From the NCBI RefSeq assembly GCF_003574135.1, contig NZ_AP018341.1:2827740-2891739 (forward strand): a stretch of DNA of 64,000 nucleotides, in the 5' to 3' direction. Numbering within the stretch: position 1 is the stretch's first letter; each line of letters begins with the position of its first letter. Made by a program: the position numbers and the translations under genes. The notes under the pieces were generated by a model. That model saw nothing but the letters and a program-made list of their open reading frames with translations. It was not told where the DNA came from and searched no databases. Shown here piece by piece: positions 41,199 to 50,664 of the stretch. Source of the DNA: a cyanobacterium endosymbiont of Rhopalodia gibberula. GTDB taxonomy: Bacteria; Cyanobacteriota; Cyanobacteriia; Cyanobacteriales; Microcystaceae.

Positions 41199-42092
41199 AT
41201 GATTAAAGCAAAAATAGGTGTCCTAGGTGGTAGTGGTTTATACCAAATAGATGCTCTCCAAGATGTCCAAGAAGTCCACCTTGATACTCCTTTTGGTTCC
41301 CCTTCCGACGCTTATATTTTAGGAACTATTGAAGGAACTCCTGTAGCCTTTCTCGCTCGTCATGGACGAAATCATCATTTAATTCCATCAGAATTGCCTT
41401 TTCGCGCAAATATCCACGGTATGAAACAATTAGGGGTAGAATATCTTATCTCAGCTTCTGCTGTAGGATCACTCAAAGCTGAAATTAAACCCCGTGATTT
41501 GATTATTCCTGATCAATTCATTGATCGTACCCGTAACCGAATTTCTACCTTTTTCGGGGAAGGATTGGTCGCTCATATTGGTTTTGGACATCCTGTTTGT
41601 AACCAATTAGCCGCTATATTAGGGGATGCAGTGGAAAGTCTTAACTTACCTGACACTACCTTACACAGAGGGGGTACCTATGTTTGCATAGAAGGGCCAG
41701 CCTTTTCTACTATTGCTGAATCTAACCTCTATCGTAGTTGGGGCGCGTCCATTATTGGAATGACTAATTTAACCGAAGCGAAACTCACTAGAGAAGCAGA
41801 AATTGCCTATGCTACCCTAGCATTAGTTACGGATTATGATTGCTGGCACCCGGACCATGATCATGTCACCGTTGAGATAATCATTAACAATTTAAACCAC
41901 AATGCTGTTAATGCCCAAAAGGTTATTGTAGAAACAGTAAGAAGGTTGAGTGAAAGTCCGCCAGTATCCGAAGCCCATAATGCTTTGGAATATGCGGGGT
42001 TGACTCCTTGGGATAAAATTCCACCGAAAACTCAAGAAAAGTTAGCAGTATTAATTCAAAAATATTTACTGAGGGATAATAGATTAATTTAG
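41199..42092 (+). CDS. mtnP: S-methyl-5'-thioadenosine phosphorylase
   Basis: Splits methylthioadenosine into adenine and methylthioribose-1-phosphate for methionine salvage. The 297-residue protein starts [11 protein letters not shown] (phosphate-binding loop), with [23 protein letters not shown], then [18 protein letters not shown] and the [15 protein letters not shown] substrate loop characteristic of MTAP in the PNP family. The catalytic Asp lies in TDYDCWH. Full length and undamaged. It is 110 bases after leuA on the same strand; whether the two are cotranscribed is unclear. Confidence 0.94.
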   Translation: MIKAKIGVLGGSGLYQIDALQDVQEVHLDTPFGSPSDAYILGTIEGTPVAFLARHGRNHHLIPSELPFRANIHGMKQLGVEYLISASAVGSLKAEIKPRDLIIPDQFIDRTRNRISTFFGEGLVAHIGFGHPVCNQLAAILGDAVESLNLPDTTLHRGGTYVCIEGPAFSTIAESNLYRSWGASIIGMTNLTEAKLTREAEIAYATLALVTDYDCWHPDHDHVTVEIIINNLNHNAVNAQKVIVETVRRLSESPPVSEAHNALEYAGLTPWDKIPPKTQEKLAVLIQKYLLRDNRLI

Positions 42093-42252
42093 GTATAGAA
42101 CTTTTCTTTTGAAGGAAAAAACTAACTATCTTAATAATCCTCTCTTTTTTTAAAAGAGGTAATTGTTTCGTTGTTTATCATAAATTGTTGAAAACACTAA
42201 CCTAATAGATGGCGATATCTTTAGTGCTCCCTATTCCCTATTTTCTGTACAA

Positions 42253-43212
42253 ATGAAATTTGCTTTTGTTATTGATTCCCTACCTCAGTTAGATCCCGGT
42301 CACGACAGCACAGTAGCTATCATGGAAGCAGCCCAAACAGCTGGTCATGAAGTTTGGGTAACACAAGTCCATCAACTTAGTGTTATTGAAGGGAAGTCCT
42401 GGGCAATTTTATCTAAAGTTCAGTTAACCCCCGTTAAATTACAAGGTCAAAAGTGGGTAGCGGTTCCCAATTGGTATCAAATCTCGGAGACACTTTTAAA
42501 GTGTCTAGAAGACATGGATGTAATTTTCATGAGGAAAGACCCACCGGTTACCGTTCGCTATTTCTATGCTACCTACATTTTAGAGTTAATTAATCCTGAA
42601 AAAACTTTAGTGATTAATTCTCCTCAAGGATTACGCGAAGCTAATGAAAAAATGTACACTCTGCAGTTTTATTCAAAAATGCCAGAAACCATTGTCAGTT
42701 TAGATAAGACAATTATTCGTAAGTTTGTAGAAGAAAAACAATTAGCAATTCTCAAACCTTTGGGAGGAAAAGCAGGGGAAGGAATTTTACTGTTAGATTC
42801 TAGTGACCGCAATTTTAATTCTCTAATTGAAGTCAGTACTTTTTATGGGCAAGAAGCTGTGATGGTACAGCGTTTTATCCCTGAAGCAAAGGATGGGGAT
42901 AAACGAATTATCCTCCTTAATGGTCAACCTATTGGGGCAGTTAATCGAATTCCGACAGGTAAAGAATTTCGGGGAAATATGGCCGTTGGAGGAAGAAGCG
43001 AAAAAACGGAAGTTACCTCCAGAGAATTAGAAATTTGTGAGGTTTTAGGTCCACGATTACGAAAAAACGGTTTGTATTTTGTTGGGATTGATGTTATCGG
43101 TGGTTATCTAACAGAAATCAACGTTACCAGTCCAACTGGTATTAGAGAGATTGATCGTCTGGATAACACTAATTTAGGAAAAAAAATAATTAATTGGCTA
43201 GAGACGAAATAA
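42253..43212 (+). CDS. gshB: Glutathione synthetase (prokaryotic type)
   Basis: ATP-grasp enzyme that joins gamma-glutamylcysteine and glycine. The 319-residue length is typical. Landmarks are the N-terminal domain ending MRKDPPVT, the central NSPQGLREANEKMY, the ATP-grasp loop LKPLGGKAGEGI, and the C-terminal metal- and nucleotide-binding FVGIDVIGGYLTEINVTSPTG. Together with the glutaredoxin at the start of the window it supports a working glutathione system, useful against oxidative damage near nitrogenase. The start ATG follows an AT-rich leader without a strong Shine-Dalgarno. Confidence 0.96.
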   Translation: MKFAFVIDSLPQLDPGHDSTVAIMEAAQTAGHEVWVTQVHQLSVIEGKSWAILSKVQLTPVKLQGQKWVAVPNWYQISETLLKCLEDMDVIFMRKDPPVTVRYFYATYILELINPEKTLVINSPQGLREANEKMYTLQFYSKMPETIVSLDKTIIRKFVEEKQLAILKPLGGKAGEGILLLDSSDRNFNSLIEVSTFYGQEAVMVQRFIPEAKDGDKRIILLNGQPIGAVNRIPTGKEFRGNMAVGGRSEKTEVTSRELEICEVLGPRLRKNGLYFVGIDVIGGYLTEINVTSPTGIREIDRLDNTNLGKKIINWLETK

Positions 43213-43288
43213 TTATCAATATTGAGTGGATATCAGGAATCTATTTAATTTGAACTTATGGAGAAGTCACTAAAGATCATTATTGACG

Positions 43289-43630
43289 ATGGCATCTTTA
43301 GGTATGTTACCTGCTTTATTGCGTGCCATGTGTACTTGTACTTGGTATTTTTTGCTCCCCTATTTTTCACTTTACAAGCAGTCATAACAGTTGTTGGTAA
43401 TTGTACTTTTTCTGATGCTGTTTGATGGATTTAGCGTTGTTTTTGTCAAGATATCATAAATTGATGATCATTAATAGTTTATTGGTCATTTCGTTTTAGG
43501 GTTTTTGTGGTTTCTTACTCGTTCTCAAAAAACGCCGAAGTTAGCTTTTATGTACTTTTGACATTTGCAGCTATGATAATTCCGGCTGAAATTCATGCTG
43601 GAATCAGCTGTAAAGAAGCTCTTGGCTAAG
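43289..43630 (+). pseudogene. Unidentified membrane-protein fossil
   Basis: An ATG opens MASLGMLPALLRAMC, then shifted frames read FFTLQAVITVVGNC, FVLGFLWFLTRSQKTPK and LLTFAAMIIPAEIHAGI, with stops between. Together they look like one small polytopic membrane protein broken by frameshifts. Family not recognised. The rest of the gap to 43942 is AT-rich; a hydrophobic 60-codon frame at 43748 is probably composition noise. Confidence 0.45.
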
Positions 43631-43942
43631 ATTAATTGATTACATGGTAGTGCAGAATCTTTTTTAAGTAACTCTAATATTTTAGTTATTTTGGGATTTT
43701 GTCAATAAATTGTTGAATACAAGAAAAATAATCGAGTCAACACTTAGTTGAACTGCAAGATTCGATTAATTATCATCCCTATGATAATTTTGGTAATTTT
43801 TTTGTTGAGAAAACTATCTAGATTTTGGATTACCGTTCGTGTATTTGTTTTCTTAAACTTTAATGTTCATAACGGCAATAGAACTATTTATTCTTGCTAT
43901 AGTAGTCTCGAGTGGTTTGCTTCAAAATGAAGACCTTTCCTT

Positions 43943-44821
43943 ATGTTCCATAACTGTTTAATTTGTACTGACTTCACCGACGGCTTACATCGCCTAGTTA
44001 ACTTTATTCCCCCTCTAGCTAGTAGCGGACTCAAACGTATCGTATTTTTACACAGTATCTCGGTTTGGCAATCGGAAAAAGTTGCCCGGGTTGACGAAGA
44101 CAAAATTGCTAAGGCAAAACAACTCCTTGCACCTTCCCTAGAAGAAGTTCCCGACGGTGTAGAAGTTAAAGTTGAAGTTCTCTCAGGACAACCCAAAGAT
44201 GTAATTTTACGACTAATTGACACCTATGACATCGATATTGTGCTCACAGGGATGCCTATCCGCAGTGCAATAGAAGCAAAAATATTTGGAAGTCACACTC
44301 TAGAATTAGTTAAATCAACCTCAACACCTTTAATGATTTTACGTCCTCAGTTAATCTCCACTTATACTTGTGAAGAATTAGCCTTACGTTGTCAGCATAT
44401 GTGGCGTTACTTGCTGATTCCCTACAATGGGGAACAATCTGGGGAATATTTGCTTGAAGAACTTAAAAATCATCTAGAAGACTATCCTGACAGTTCTTGT
44501 GAACAATGCTTGCTACTATGGGTGATTGATGATGGGGAACGCACGGAAGAAATTACAAAATATCATTACAGGGAAGCCCACGACAAACTAAACAAAGTCA
44601 AAGCAGAATTGGAAAAACTAAATGTAACCGTTAAAACTAAAGTTACCCAAGGAAACCCATTAGTAGAAATCCTCGATACTGCCTTAAACTTTGATATTAG
44701 CGCGATCGCTATTGCTTCCGATTATCGCAACACTATCTTAGAATGGACAAACCCCAGTTTAGCTAACGAGGTTCTTCGCCGTAGTTGGTTTCCGGTGTTG
44801 TTTTTTTCCCCTAAAAAATAA
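43943..44821 (+). CDS. Tandem universal stress protein (UspA) domains
   Basis: Two UspA domains in one 292-residue protein (about 1-140 and 148-292). The first opens FHNCLICTDFTDG and includes DIDIVLTGMP; the second opens YLLIPYNGEQSGEYLLEEL and ends DISAIAIASDYRN...RSWFPVLFF. The ATP-binding G-x2-G-x9-G(S/T) motif is not convincing in the first domain, so nucleotide binding is uncertain. A cytosolic stress-linked protein; specific role unknown. Followed after 65 bases by DUF3611 on the same strand. Confidence 0.88.
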   Translation: MFHNCLICTDFTDGLHRLVNFIPPLASSGLKRIVFLHSISVWQSEKVARVDEDKIAKAKQLLAPSLEEVPDGVEVKVEVLSGQPKDVILRLIDTYDIDIVLTGMPIRSAIEAKIFGSHTLELVKSTSTPLMILRPQLISTYTCEELALRCQHMWRYLLIPYNGEQSGEYLLEELKNHLEDYPDSSCEQCLLLWVIDDGERTEEITKYHYREAHDKLNKVKAELEKLNVTVKTKVTQGNPLVEILDTALNFDISAIAIASDYRNTILEWTNPSLANEVLRRSWFPVLFFSPKK

Positions 44822-44886
44822 AATTTCTCTTTTGTCCTTTTCTCCCTTTTGAGTCAACAGTGCCTTGAAAAGATAATAACAGTCCC

Positions 44887-45453
44887 ATGAACGACAACCG
44901 CAAAAACCCAGCAATTAGCAGTCCCTTACCTGAGGCTATGTTAGAAGCTTCTTCAACTTTAAAATGGTGGGGATGGCGTAGCTTTTGGATGCAAATTGTC
45001 CTCGGTATTATCTCTCTGTTAGCCCTTGGAACTGGTTCATTAGGGGAAGGAGAAAAAAACCCTGGTACGGGATTTGGTATATTTTTCGCTATTTGTGGGC
45101 TAGTCGTTCTCGGAATTAGCATTTATTTTTCCTTTCGTTATACCAAAATTGCTGATCTCTTGCAGAGTTCTGATCCAACCCATCGTCCAAAACGAACCGA
45201 TACCGTCCAAGTGATTCGGTGGGGTTTAATTATTAACCTAATCGGAATGCTATTGTCGTTAGTTGGCACTCAATCTGTTGTCGGTAATGTTTTATTAAAA
45301 TCCGTGAGACAGACTGGAGCAGTAAGAGGAGGCGCAGGATGTTTGGTGGTAGCGGCGGATATTTTTAGTATTCAAGCTAATTCAACGGCAGTCACCGCTC
45401 ATTTTATAGGAATTGGGATCTCTTTATGGTTACTCAGTCGTATTACCAAATAG
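44887..45453 (+). CDS. DUF3611 family membrane protein
   Basis: A 188-residue membrane protein with about four hydrophobic helices, matching the cyanobacterial/plastid DUF3611 family. Recognisable are the early LKWWGWRSFWMQIVLGIIS segment, the FRYTKIADLL stretch, and the terminal VAADIFSIQANSTAVTAHF region before the last helix. Function is unknown; plant homologues are chloroplast-associated. Full length. A GGTGGG-type hairpin lies just after the gene and may end the transcript. Confidence 0.85.
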   Translation: MNDNRKNPAISSPLPEAMLEASSTLKWWGWRSFWMQIVLGIISLLALGTGSLGEGEKNPGTGFGIFFAICGLVVLGISIYFSFRYTKIADLLQSSDPTHRPKRTDTVQVIRWGLIINLIGMLLSLVGTQSVVGNVLLKSVRQTGAVRGGAGCLVVAADIFSIQANSTAVTAHFIGIGISLWLLSRITK

Positions 45454-45508
45454 TACTTCGGGAAGGGTAAGGGAATTTTTCTTGGTATCTAAACAAAATT
45501 AATTGCCG

Positions 45509-45525
45509 GGTGGGTATTACCCACC
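45509..45525. terminator. GGTGGG-type hairpin after DUF3611
   Basis: A 7-bp stem GGTGGGT / ACCCACC with a 3-base loop, 55 bases after the DUF3611 stop. Same core as the hairpins at 3618 and 59059. No T-run follows, so termination is uncertain. Confidence 0.5.
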
Positions 45526-45595
45526 AAAATGGTAATCATTATTCATATCATGGCTTTTGTCCAATGAATTATGAGTATTTACTTAAAAATCTACT

Positions 45596-45928
45596 ATGCA
45601 AAGAACTCGATTAAATACTTTGTTTTATAATACTCAAATCCGTCTCAATCAATTATTTACTAATCCTTGGCGGCGTATTTCTTTAAGTTTAATGAGTCTT
45701 TTCTTTGGTTTTTTTGTTGGTCAAGCTGTTTCTACAACTGCAGGACAAGAAGCCTATTGGGATATTACAATTGCTGGATTTCTAATTTTATTTACAGAAA
45801 CCATTAGTCGTATCGCTTATAGTCAGATACAAAAGTTAAAAAAAAATCTATGGCTTGACATTGTAAATATCTTTAAAATTGGCTTTGTCTATAGTCTCTA
45901 TTTTGAAGCTTTAAAACTTGCTTCATAA
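45596..45928 (+). CDS. ycf20: Ycf20/DUF565 family protein
   Basis: A 110-residue small membrane protein with the Ycf20 signature: basic N-terminus, NPWRRISLSLMSLFFGFFVGQ and VSTTAGQEAYWD, then a second hydrophobic helix and a C-terminal region LWLDIVNIFKIGFVYSLYFEALKL. In algae and plants Ycf20 proteins relate to thylakoid function and non-photochemical quenching, but the molecular role is unclear. It is intact in a genome that seems to be losing photosynthesis-linked genes, so it may have a non-photosynthetic function. Confidence 0.88.
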   Translation: MQRTRLNTLFYNTQIRLNQLFTNPWRRISLSLMSLFFGFFVGQAVSTTAGQEAYWDITIAGFLILFTETISRIAYSQIQKLKKNLWLDIVNIFKIGFVYSLYFEALKLAS

Positions 45929-46883
45929 TCATAAAATTTTTTAAAAATTAAAATTAAATACAGCTACTTATGTGAGAATTATCTAACTTTGAATAAGCAC
46001 AAGCTTTTGATATCATCCCCAAAAATATACTCGGAAAAATAATTATTCTAGGTTAGCTATGACAAAATCATAATCAACAAAAATCGAAAGTCTTGCCTTA
46101 TAAGGTTTTCAAGATTTCAAGAATTTTATTCTTATAAAAATCAAGTTCTTGGGGTTATAGGATACAATCAGAATAAAAGTAGAAGAAGTTATTAACTTCT
46201 TCTACTTTATTATTTTTACTCTAGAAAAAACTAAAAAAATTAAGATAGAATCATATCTTCTCAAGGCTGTTAAAAATGAGGTTAAACAGTTGTGTTAATA
46301 GTTAGTATGGAAAGAAAAAATCCAAGTCGATCTTATTAAGATTAAGACGATTGTGGTTATCACTTAGTATTTTAATTAGTTCGGAATAAAAAAAATAAAC
46401 ATACTGTTACTTCAAAATTTTTTAAGGAAACAAGTAAGGGGAAAAATAACTTTGACTAAAGTTATTCAACTTTTAATCCCCTATTTTCATAAAAATTCAC
46501 GTAGTAGAGAAAGGGAACAGAGTAGGATTTAAAATTATTAATCAAACAGATATTGTGTTATGTAAAGGGTAATTTATAAGAACATAAGTAGTTAATGAAA
46601 ATAGATTTTATTATCTTAATTTAGAAGTAAAATCATAAACAATTGCTTTTAAAAAAATGGGAATAGATGACTCAGAGGATGAGTAATTTGTAGATTATTT
46701 TTTTGTAATTATTAAACCCATAATTATTTATTTAATTTTTAATAAAAATTTCTAAATAAATAGATTTAGCAATAGAAATATAGACTAACTATAATACTGA
46801 AAAAACTATTGACTAACTGTAAACTCTTTGCAGAAAATCTCAATAATAAACGTCTCTAATATTTATGTTCTAAAATAGATTTT
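45929..46883. other. Gap with two strong hairpins and no gene
   Basis: About 950 bases. Holds the 15-bp terminator-like stem at 46176-46208 and a two-part stem at 46436-46481 (an AGGGG/CCCCT outer stem and a perfect 9-bp AATAACTTT/AAAGTTATT inner stem with a 4-base loop). No coding fossil was recognised. Confidence 0.5.
46176..46208 (+). terminator. Strong Rho-independent-like terminator
   Basis: Perfect 15-bp stem (AAAGTAGAAGAAGTT and complement) with a 3-base ATT loop, followed by ATTATTTTT. It sits 250 bases after ycf20 and may end its transcript or that of an unannotated RNA. The stem is symmetric enough to act on either strand. Confidence 0.65.
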
Positions 46884-47807
46884 TTATTTCTTATTTTTAG
46901 CGACATTTTGTAAAATAATCAGAGGAGTCAATTCTTTTAATTGTTCCATTTGTTTCTGATTTTTAACAAAGAATGTTCCAGCAAAACCTAAAGCATTGAC
47001 TGGAATAGATTTGTAACTTGCTTGTGATCGCTCAATAATCATCATCCATTCCCGTGTAATCAAAAGATTATAGTCTACCGTCGGTTTCTCTTTGTTTAAA
47101 GGTAGATTAATAGCCATTAATAATTTATGATAATTTTCCAGAAAAATAAGGGCGTTTTGAAAATAATTTTTTCCAGTAGTAAGGTTGATTTTGATTAAAG
47201 CATGGCTAAAATTAAAACTAGATACAAATCCAATATCTTCTTGAAAGTCAATCTCTTTTATTATTGATTCAATTGGGATTTTTTCTACTTCAGAACTTAA
47301 CGGAAAAGGAACTAATTGTAAATGTTTATGCTGTTGGCTTGCTCCCGAAAGCGTGCCACTATTATAGAATCCCAACCCATCAATCTGCAATAAACATTGA
47401 CCTAAAGCAGCAAAATCATTTAAATCTAGCCAACTTTGTTGTTCTTCAAAAACACGAGTAGTAATTAGTAAATGGTAATCAAATACATTATATTTATTCA
47501 ATAAACATACATGAGTATCTGAAAGGTTAGTGACAAATAAATCTTCTTCATAGGGAAGAAAAGGATCTACTTTTTCTTCTATCTTTTTACGTTGCTGAGT
47601 TTCTTTTTTCTGGGAAATTTCTTTTTGTAGAAAATTATCTAATATTTTAACTAAAAATCTAATATTAGCATCTTTTATGAATGCATAATTTGTTACAATA
47701 GATTGTAATGCACCACAGTTAATAGCATGATTTGTCTGAGTGATGACCTTTTCCCATAAATCTGTAGATTCAAACTCTTCTTTATCTAAATTCATACTTG
47801 TAGCCAT
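46884..47807 (-). CDS. Ap4A phosphorylase / ATP adenylyltransferase
   Basis: A HIT-superfamily (APA1/2-type) enzyme of 307 residues that would phosphorolyse diadenosine tetraphosphate to ADP and ATP, limiting alarmone build-up. The catalytic triad motif HxHxQ is visible in GASQQHKHLQLVPF. The domain is preceded by FLPYEEDLFV, NKYNVFDYHLLITTR and the GFYNSGTLSG loop that binds phosphate, and followed by a YNLLITREWMMIIERS stretch typical of the C-terminal ATP adenylyltransferase domain. Intact. The 316-base gap upstream (47808-48123) contains nothing recognised. Confidence 0.92.
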   Translation of the reverse strand: MATSMNLDKEEFESTDLWEKVITQTNHAINCGALQSIVTNYAFIKDANIRFLVKILDNFLQKEISQKKETQQRKKIEEKVDPFLPYEEDLFVTNLSDTHVCLLNKYNVFDYHLLITTRVFEEQQSWLDLNDFAALGQCLLQIDGLGFYNSGTLSGASQQHKHLQLVPFPLSSEVEKIPIESIIKEIDFQEDIGFVSSFNFSHALIKINLTTGKNYFQNALIFLENYHKLLMAINLPLNKEKPTVDYNLLITREWMMIIERSQASYKSIPVNALGFAGTFFVKNQKQMEQLKELTPLIILQNVAKNKK

Positions 47808-48123
47808 TATGTGTGAAATTACTATGAAACTAGTACAGAACTTAATTAGTTTCTTGTTTGCTCAATATCACGTTACTGGTGAAACGATTTAACTGTTTAT
47901 TAGTTAACGTACATAAAACTGATTTTAGTAAACCTACTAGGGTAAGCGACTCTTTCTAAAGCTTTCTTTGATCAAATAAACAAAATACTATACCCGTATA
48001 GGACAGCAGGGTATAAAAATACGATGGACATCTCGAGTAATTGTATATCACTTATCATTGAACTTTTATCTACCCTACAAAATATTTAAACTGGTCCACA
48101 TTTTTTTTTCGACCAATAGTCTT

Positions 48124-48951
48124 TTAAATCTCTTCATGTCTTAATAACCAAAAACCGCTATAAGTCATCGCAGAATCATCTGGCTGAACAACTAAAAAAT
48201 GTAATCCTTGGCTATCGTTTTTTCGTAATTCGTATTGTTGTGCCGCTTTAGCCATGTCTGAATCTTCAAAAGTGGCTAATATCCAGCGATCAACTAGATC
48301 TGATTCTAAAACTAACCCTCCCGATTTATCTACCTGAGTAGGAATATAGTTTAGGGCGACTGGTTTAACATCTACTAACCAACGGGCTAAATACATTGAG
48401 GTTCGACCGCCATAAATAATGATACCTGGAATCCTTACAGTGGAGGCAGGTTCTAAACTTATAGGAAGTAAAAGGTTAGGAATATCGGCAATAGGAATGG
48501 GGCAATCACTAAAAAACTCAATAAGACCTCCCCCAGGGAAAGTAACAAACTGCCATCTTTCTCCCCATAAATTCCTAGGAAGTGTTTGGGGAGGCGGTTG
48601 TTCTAATTTGACAGGATTAAAACTATTGTTAGTCCCTTGTTTTTTTAAAATTTCTTTAAGCTTGGGTGTTCGTCTTGTTGCTTCAATCTTTATACCAAAC
48701 TTGTCTGCTGCTGCAATTAATAAGTTAACTGACTGAGGTCGGAAAACTTGAATTATATCAGGTATTTCTTGTTCAATAGCGGATTCTAATTTGGAAGATA
48801 GCCAACTTAAATTAGCTTCTTTTTGTTCACAAATAGCTTGATAAATTATTTTTCCTTGATCGTCACAAATTAATAGTTGCCATTGAAACTGATGTTCTCG
48901 ATTTTGAAAAGGGGTTTTATAAAAATCTGCTTGCCACGTCTTTAAACTCAT
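48124..48951 (-). CDS. Tab2/DUF1092 family RNA-binding protein
   Basis: A protein of about 275 residues, homologous to algal and plant Tab2/ATAB2, which bind the psaB mRNA leader and promote photosystem I translation. Recognisable are WQADFYKTPFQN near the N-terminus, LPRNLWGERWQFVTFPGG, FGGR-like YGGRTSMYLARWL and the end segment GLHFLVVQPDD...YSGFWLLRH. The frame extends to an ATG at 49044, but the extra 31 residues are low-complexity and hydrophobic; the ATG at 48951 (MSLKTWQADF) matches the family. Its intact state is notable if the organism no longer photosynthesises. It may have broader RNA roles. Confidence 0.85.
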   Translation of the reverse strand: MSLKTWQADFYKTPFQNREHQFQWQLLICDDQGKIIYQAICEQKEANLSWLSSKLESAIEQEIPDIIQVFRPQSVNLLIAAADKFGIKIEATRRTPKLKEILKKQGTNNSFNPVKLEQPPPQTLPRNLWGERWQFVTFPGGGLIEFFSDCPIPIADIPNLLLPISLEPASTVRIPGIIIYGGRTSMYLARWLVDVKPVALNYIPTQVDKSGGLVLESDLVDRWILATFEDSDMAKAAQQYELRKNDSQGLHFLVVQPDDSAMTYSGFWLLRHEEI

Positions 48952-49078
48952 TGAATTGATTAAAAATAAAACTATTTGACTTTTTTGAAAGAAAAATTGC
49001 GACTCATTAGATGAGATTGTAGCATAAAGACTTATAATAAACATAATAAAAATATAGATACTATAGTAATATCAAAAG

Positions 49079-49729
49079 ATGATTAAAAATGATTTAATAT
49101 CAGAAAATATGAATGATTGGATAGAAATTGGAACAATTGTTGCACCGCAAGGATTACAAGGAGAATTAAGAGTCATTTCCAATTCAGATTTTTCAGAAAG
49201 ATTTGAAGAACCAGGAACAAGATGGTTACAGTCTCCTCAAGAGTTGTGTCCTCAAGAAGTTGAGTTAGTGAGAGGTAGGTATATACCTGGAAGAAACCTA
49301 TATGTCATTAAATTAGCCCAAGTGAAAGATCGTATCCAAGCTGAGGCGTTAAGGAATTATAAATTAGTAGTTCCTAGGAGCAATCGCCCAAAAATAAAAG
49401 AAGGAGAATATCATGTCTCAGATCTAATTAATCTAGAGGTTTATAATCAAAAAACAGGGGAACTAATTGGAAATATTACTGATATTTTATGGGCAGGCCA
49501 TGATTTATTAGAAGTCAAACTGTATCATGAAAATGTTCAAAAAGAATCGGAGCTTTCTCAGTCTCCTCCAAAAATAATCCGCTGTCAAAAACAAAAAAAT
49601 AAACCAAAAAAAGCTAAAATAGCTACTATTTTAATTCCCTTTGTATACGAAATTGTTCCTGTAGTTGACTTAGAAAATCAACGTATAGAAATCAATCCTC
49701 CAGTTGGGTTATTGGAATTAAACCAATAA
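49079..49729 (+). CDS. rimM: 16S rRNA processing protein RimM
   Basis: A ribosome maturation factor that helps assemble the head of the 30S subunit and binds S19. It comprises an N-terminal RimM barrel (IEIGTIVAPQGLQGELRV, a clear match) and a C-terminal PRC-barrel (YHVSDLINLEVYNQKTGELIG, with IPFVYEIVPVVDL near the end). An insertion of about 30 Lys- and Gln-rich residues (about 155-180) lies inside the PRC-barrel. A second ATG at 49109 (MNDWIEIG) matches the usual family start better than the one at 49079. Divergent from the Tab2-family gene. Confidence 0.93.
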   Translation: MIKNDLISENMNDWIEIGTIVAPQGLQGELRVISNSDFSERFEEPGTRWLQSPQELCPQEVELVRGRYIPGRNLYVIKLAQVKDRIQAEALRNYKLVVPRSNRPKIKEGEYHVSDLINLEVYNQKTGELIGNITDILWAGHDLLEVKLYHENVQKESELSQSPPKIIRCQKQKNKPKKAKIATILIPFVYEIVPVVDLENQRIEINPPVGLLELNQ

Positions 49730-49774
49730 CCCTTCATAAAAAAGGATTAACCTTAGTCAAGTAATTATCAATTA

Positions 49775-50644
49775 CTACTGGAGTTTTAAATAATCTCGCA
49801 AAGATTGATTCATAACATCAACAGGAACGGATTTTTGTAACCATAATTGTAGGGCTACTGCTCCTTGTCGGACTAACATCTCCAAGCCATCAATGGTTAT
49901 TAACCCTTGTTGTTGTGCATTCTTGAGGAATTGAGTGGGATTAGGCGTATAAATCAGATCATAGGCAATCGCATTTTCTGGCATTCTAGCAAAAAGTATA
50001 GACTCTATAGGAGAGTCATCAATGTTAGGAAACATTCCAATGGGAGTGGTATTAATTAATAGTTCAGTTTTCTCTATTATATCTGACAATTTATCCCAGA
50101 AATAAACGTTTAAAGCGGCTGTAAGTTGAGTATTTTTCCAACTTTGTATAAACTGACATAACTTTTGTCGATCTCGCCCCACAATGTGAATTTGAATACA
50201 TCCTAATTTGGCTAACCCTACTACTACCGCCCTAGCTGCGCCTCCATTTCCTAGAATAATTGGGGTTAGATTGGCCCAGTCTCGTTGTAATGATTGAAGA
50301 GGGGACAAAAAGCCATCTATATCAGTGTTAGTCCCTTTCCATCCTGTTTCGGTGCGCCAAACCGTGTTAACTGCACCTACCAATTTAGCCGTGGGAGTCA
50401 CTTCCGATAGGAGAGGAATAATTGCTTGCTTGTGAGGACTAGTAACATTAAATCCTACGATTCCAACACTAGCGAATCCCGCAATTGCAGTGGTTAAATC
50501 TTGGGGTTTTATAGGAAAGGGGACATAGATATAATCTACTCCCAAATGACTAATTGCTGCATTGTGTATGACTGGGGATAAGGAATGTTTTACTGGATCA
50601 CCAATAATGCCGAGTATTTTTGTTTTTCCGGTAATTCTTGACAT
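49775..50644 (-). CDS. aroE: Shikimate dehydrogenase
   Basis: NADPH-dependent reduction of 3-dehydroshikimate to shikimate in aromatic amino-acid synthesis. The substrate site shows GDPVKHSLSPVIHNAA and FNVTSPHKQAII (the catalytic Lys). The NADP-binding motif is LGNGGAARAVVVGL. DLIYTPNPTQFLKNAQQQG and GLEMLVRQGAVAL complete the C-terminal landmarks. At 289 residues it is full length. It starts 20 bases after the stop of rsmA on the same strand, so the two are likely an operon. Confidence 0.95.
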   Translation of the reverse strand: MSRITGKTKILGIIGDPVKHSLSPVIHNAAISHLGVDYIYVPFPIKPQDLTTAIAGFASVGIVGFNVTSPHKQAIIPLLSEVTPTAKLVGAVNTVWRTETGWKGTNTDIDGFLSPLQSLQRDWANLTPIILGNGGAARAVVVGLAKLGCIQIHIVGRDRQKLCQFIQSWKNTQLTAALNVYFWDKLSDIIEKTELLINTTPIGMFPNIDDSPIESILFARMPENAIAYDLIYTPNPTQFLKNAQQQGLITIDGLEMLVRQGAVALQLWLQKSVPVDVMNQSLRDYLKLQ

Positions 50645-50664
50645 ATTTTCTAATAAATAGTTGT

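Noticed and set aside
43748-43930. 60-codon hydrophobic plus-strand frame before the stress-protein gene
   Set aside because: Ile/Phe/Leu-rich run in AT-rich DNA, no start signal and no conserved motif.
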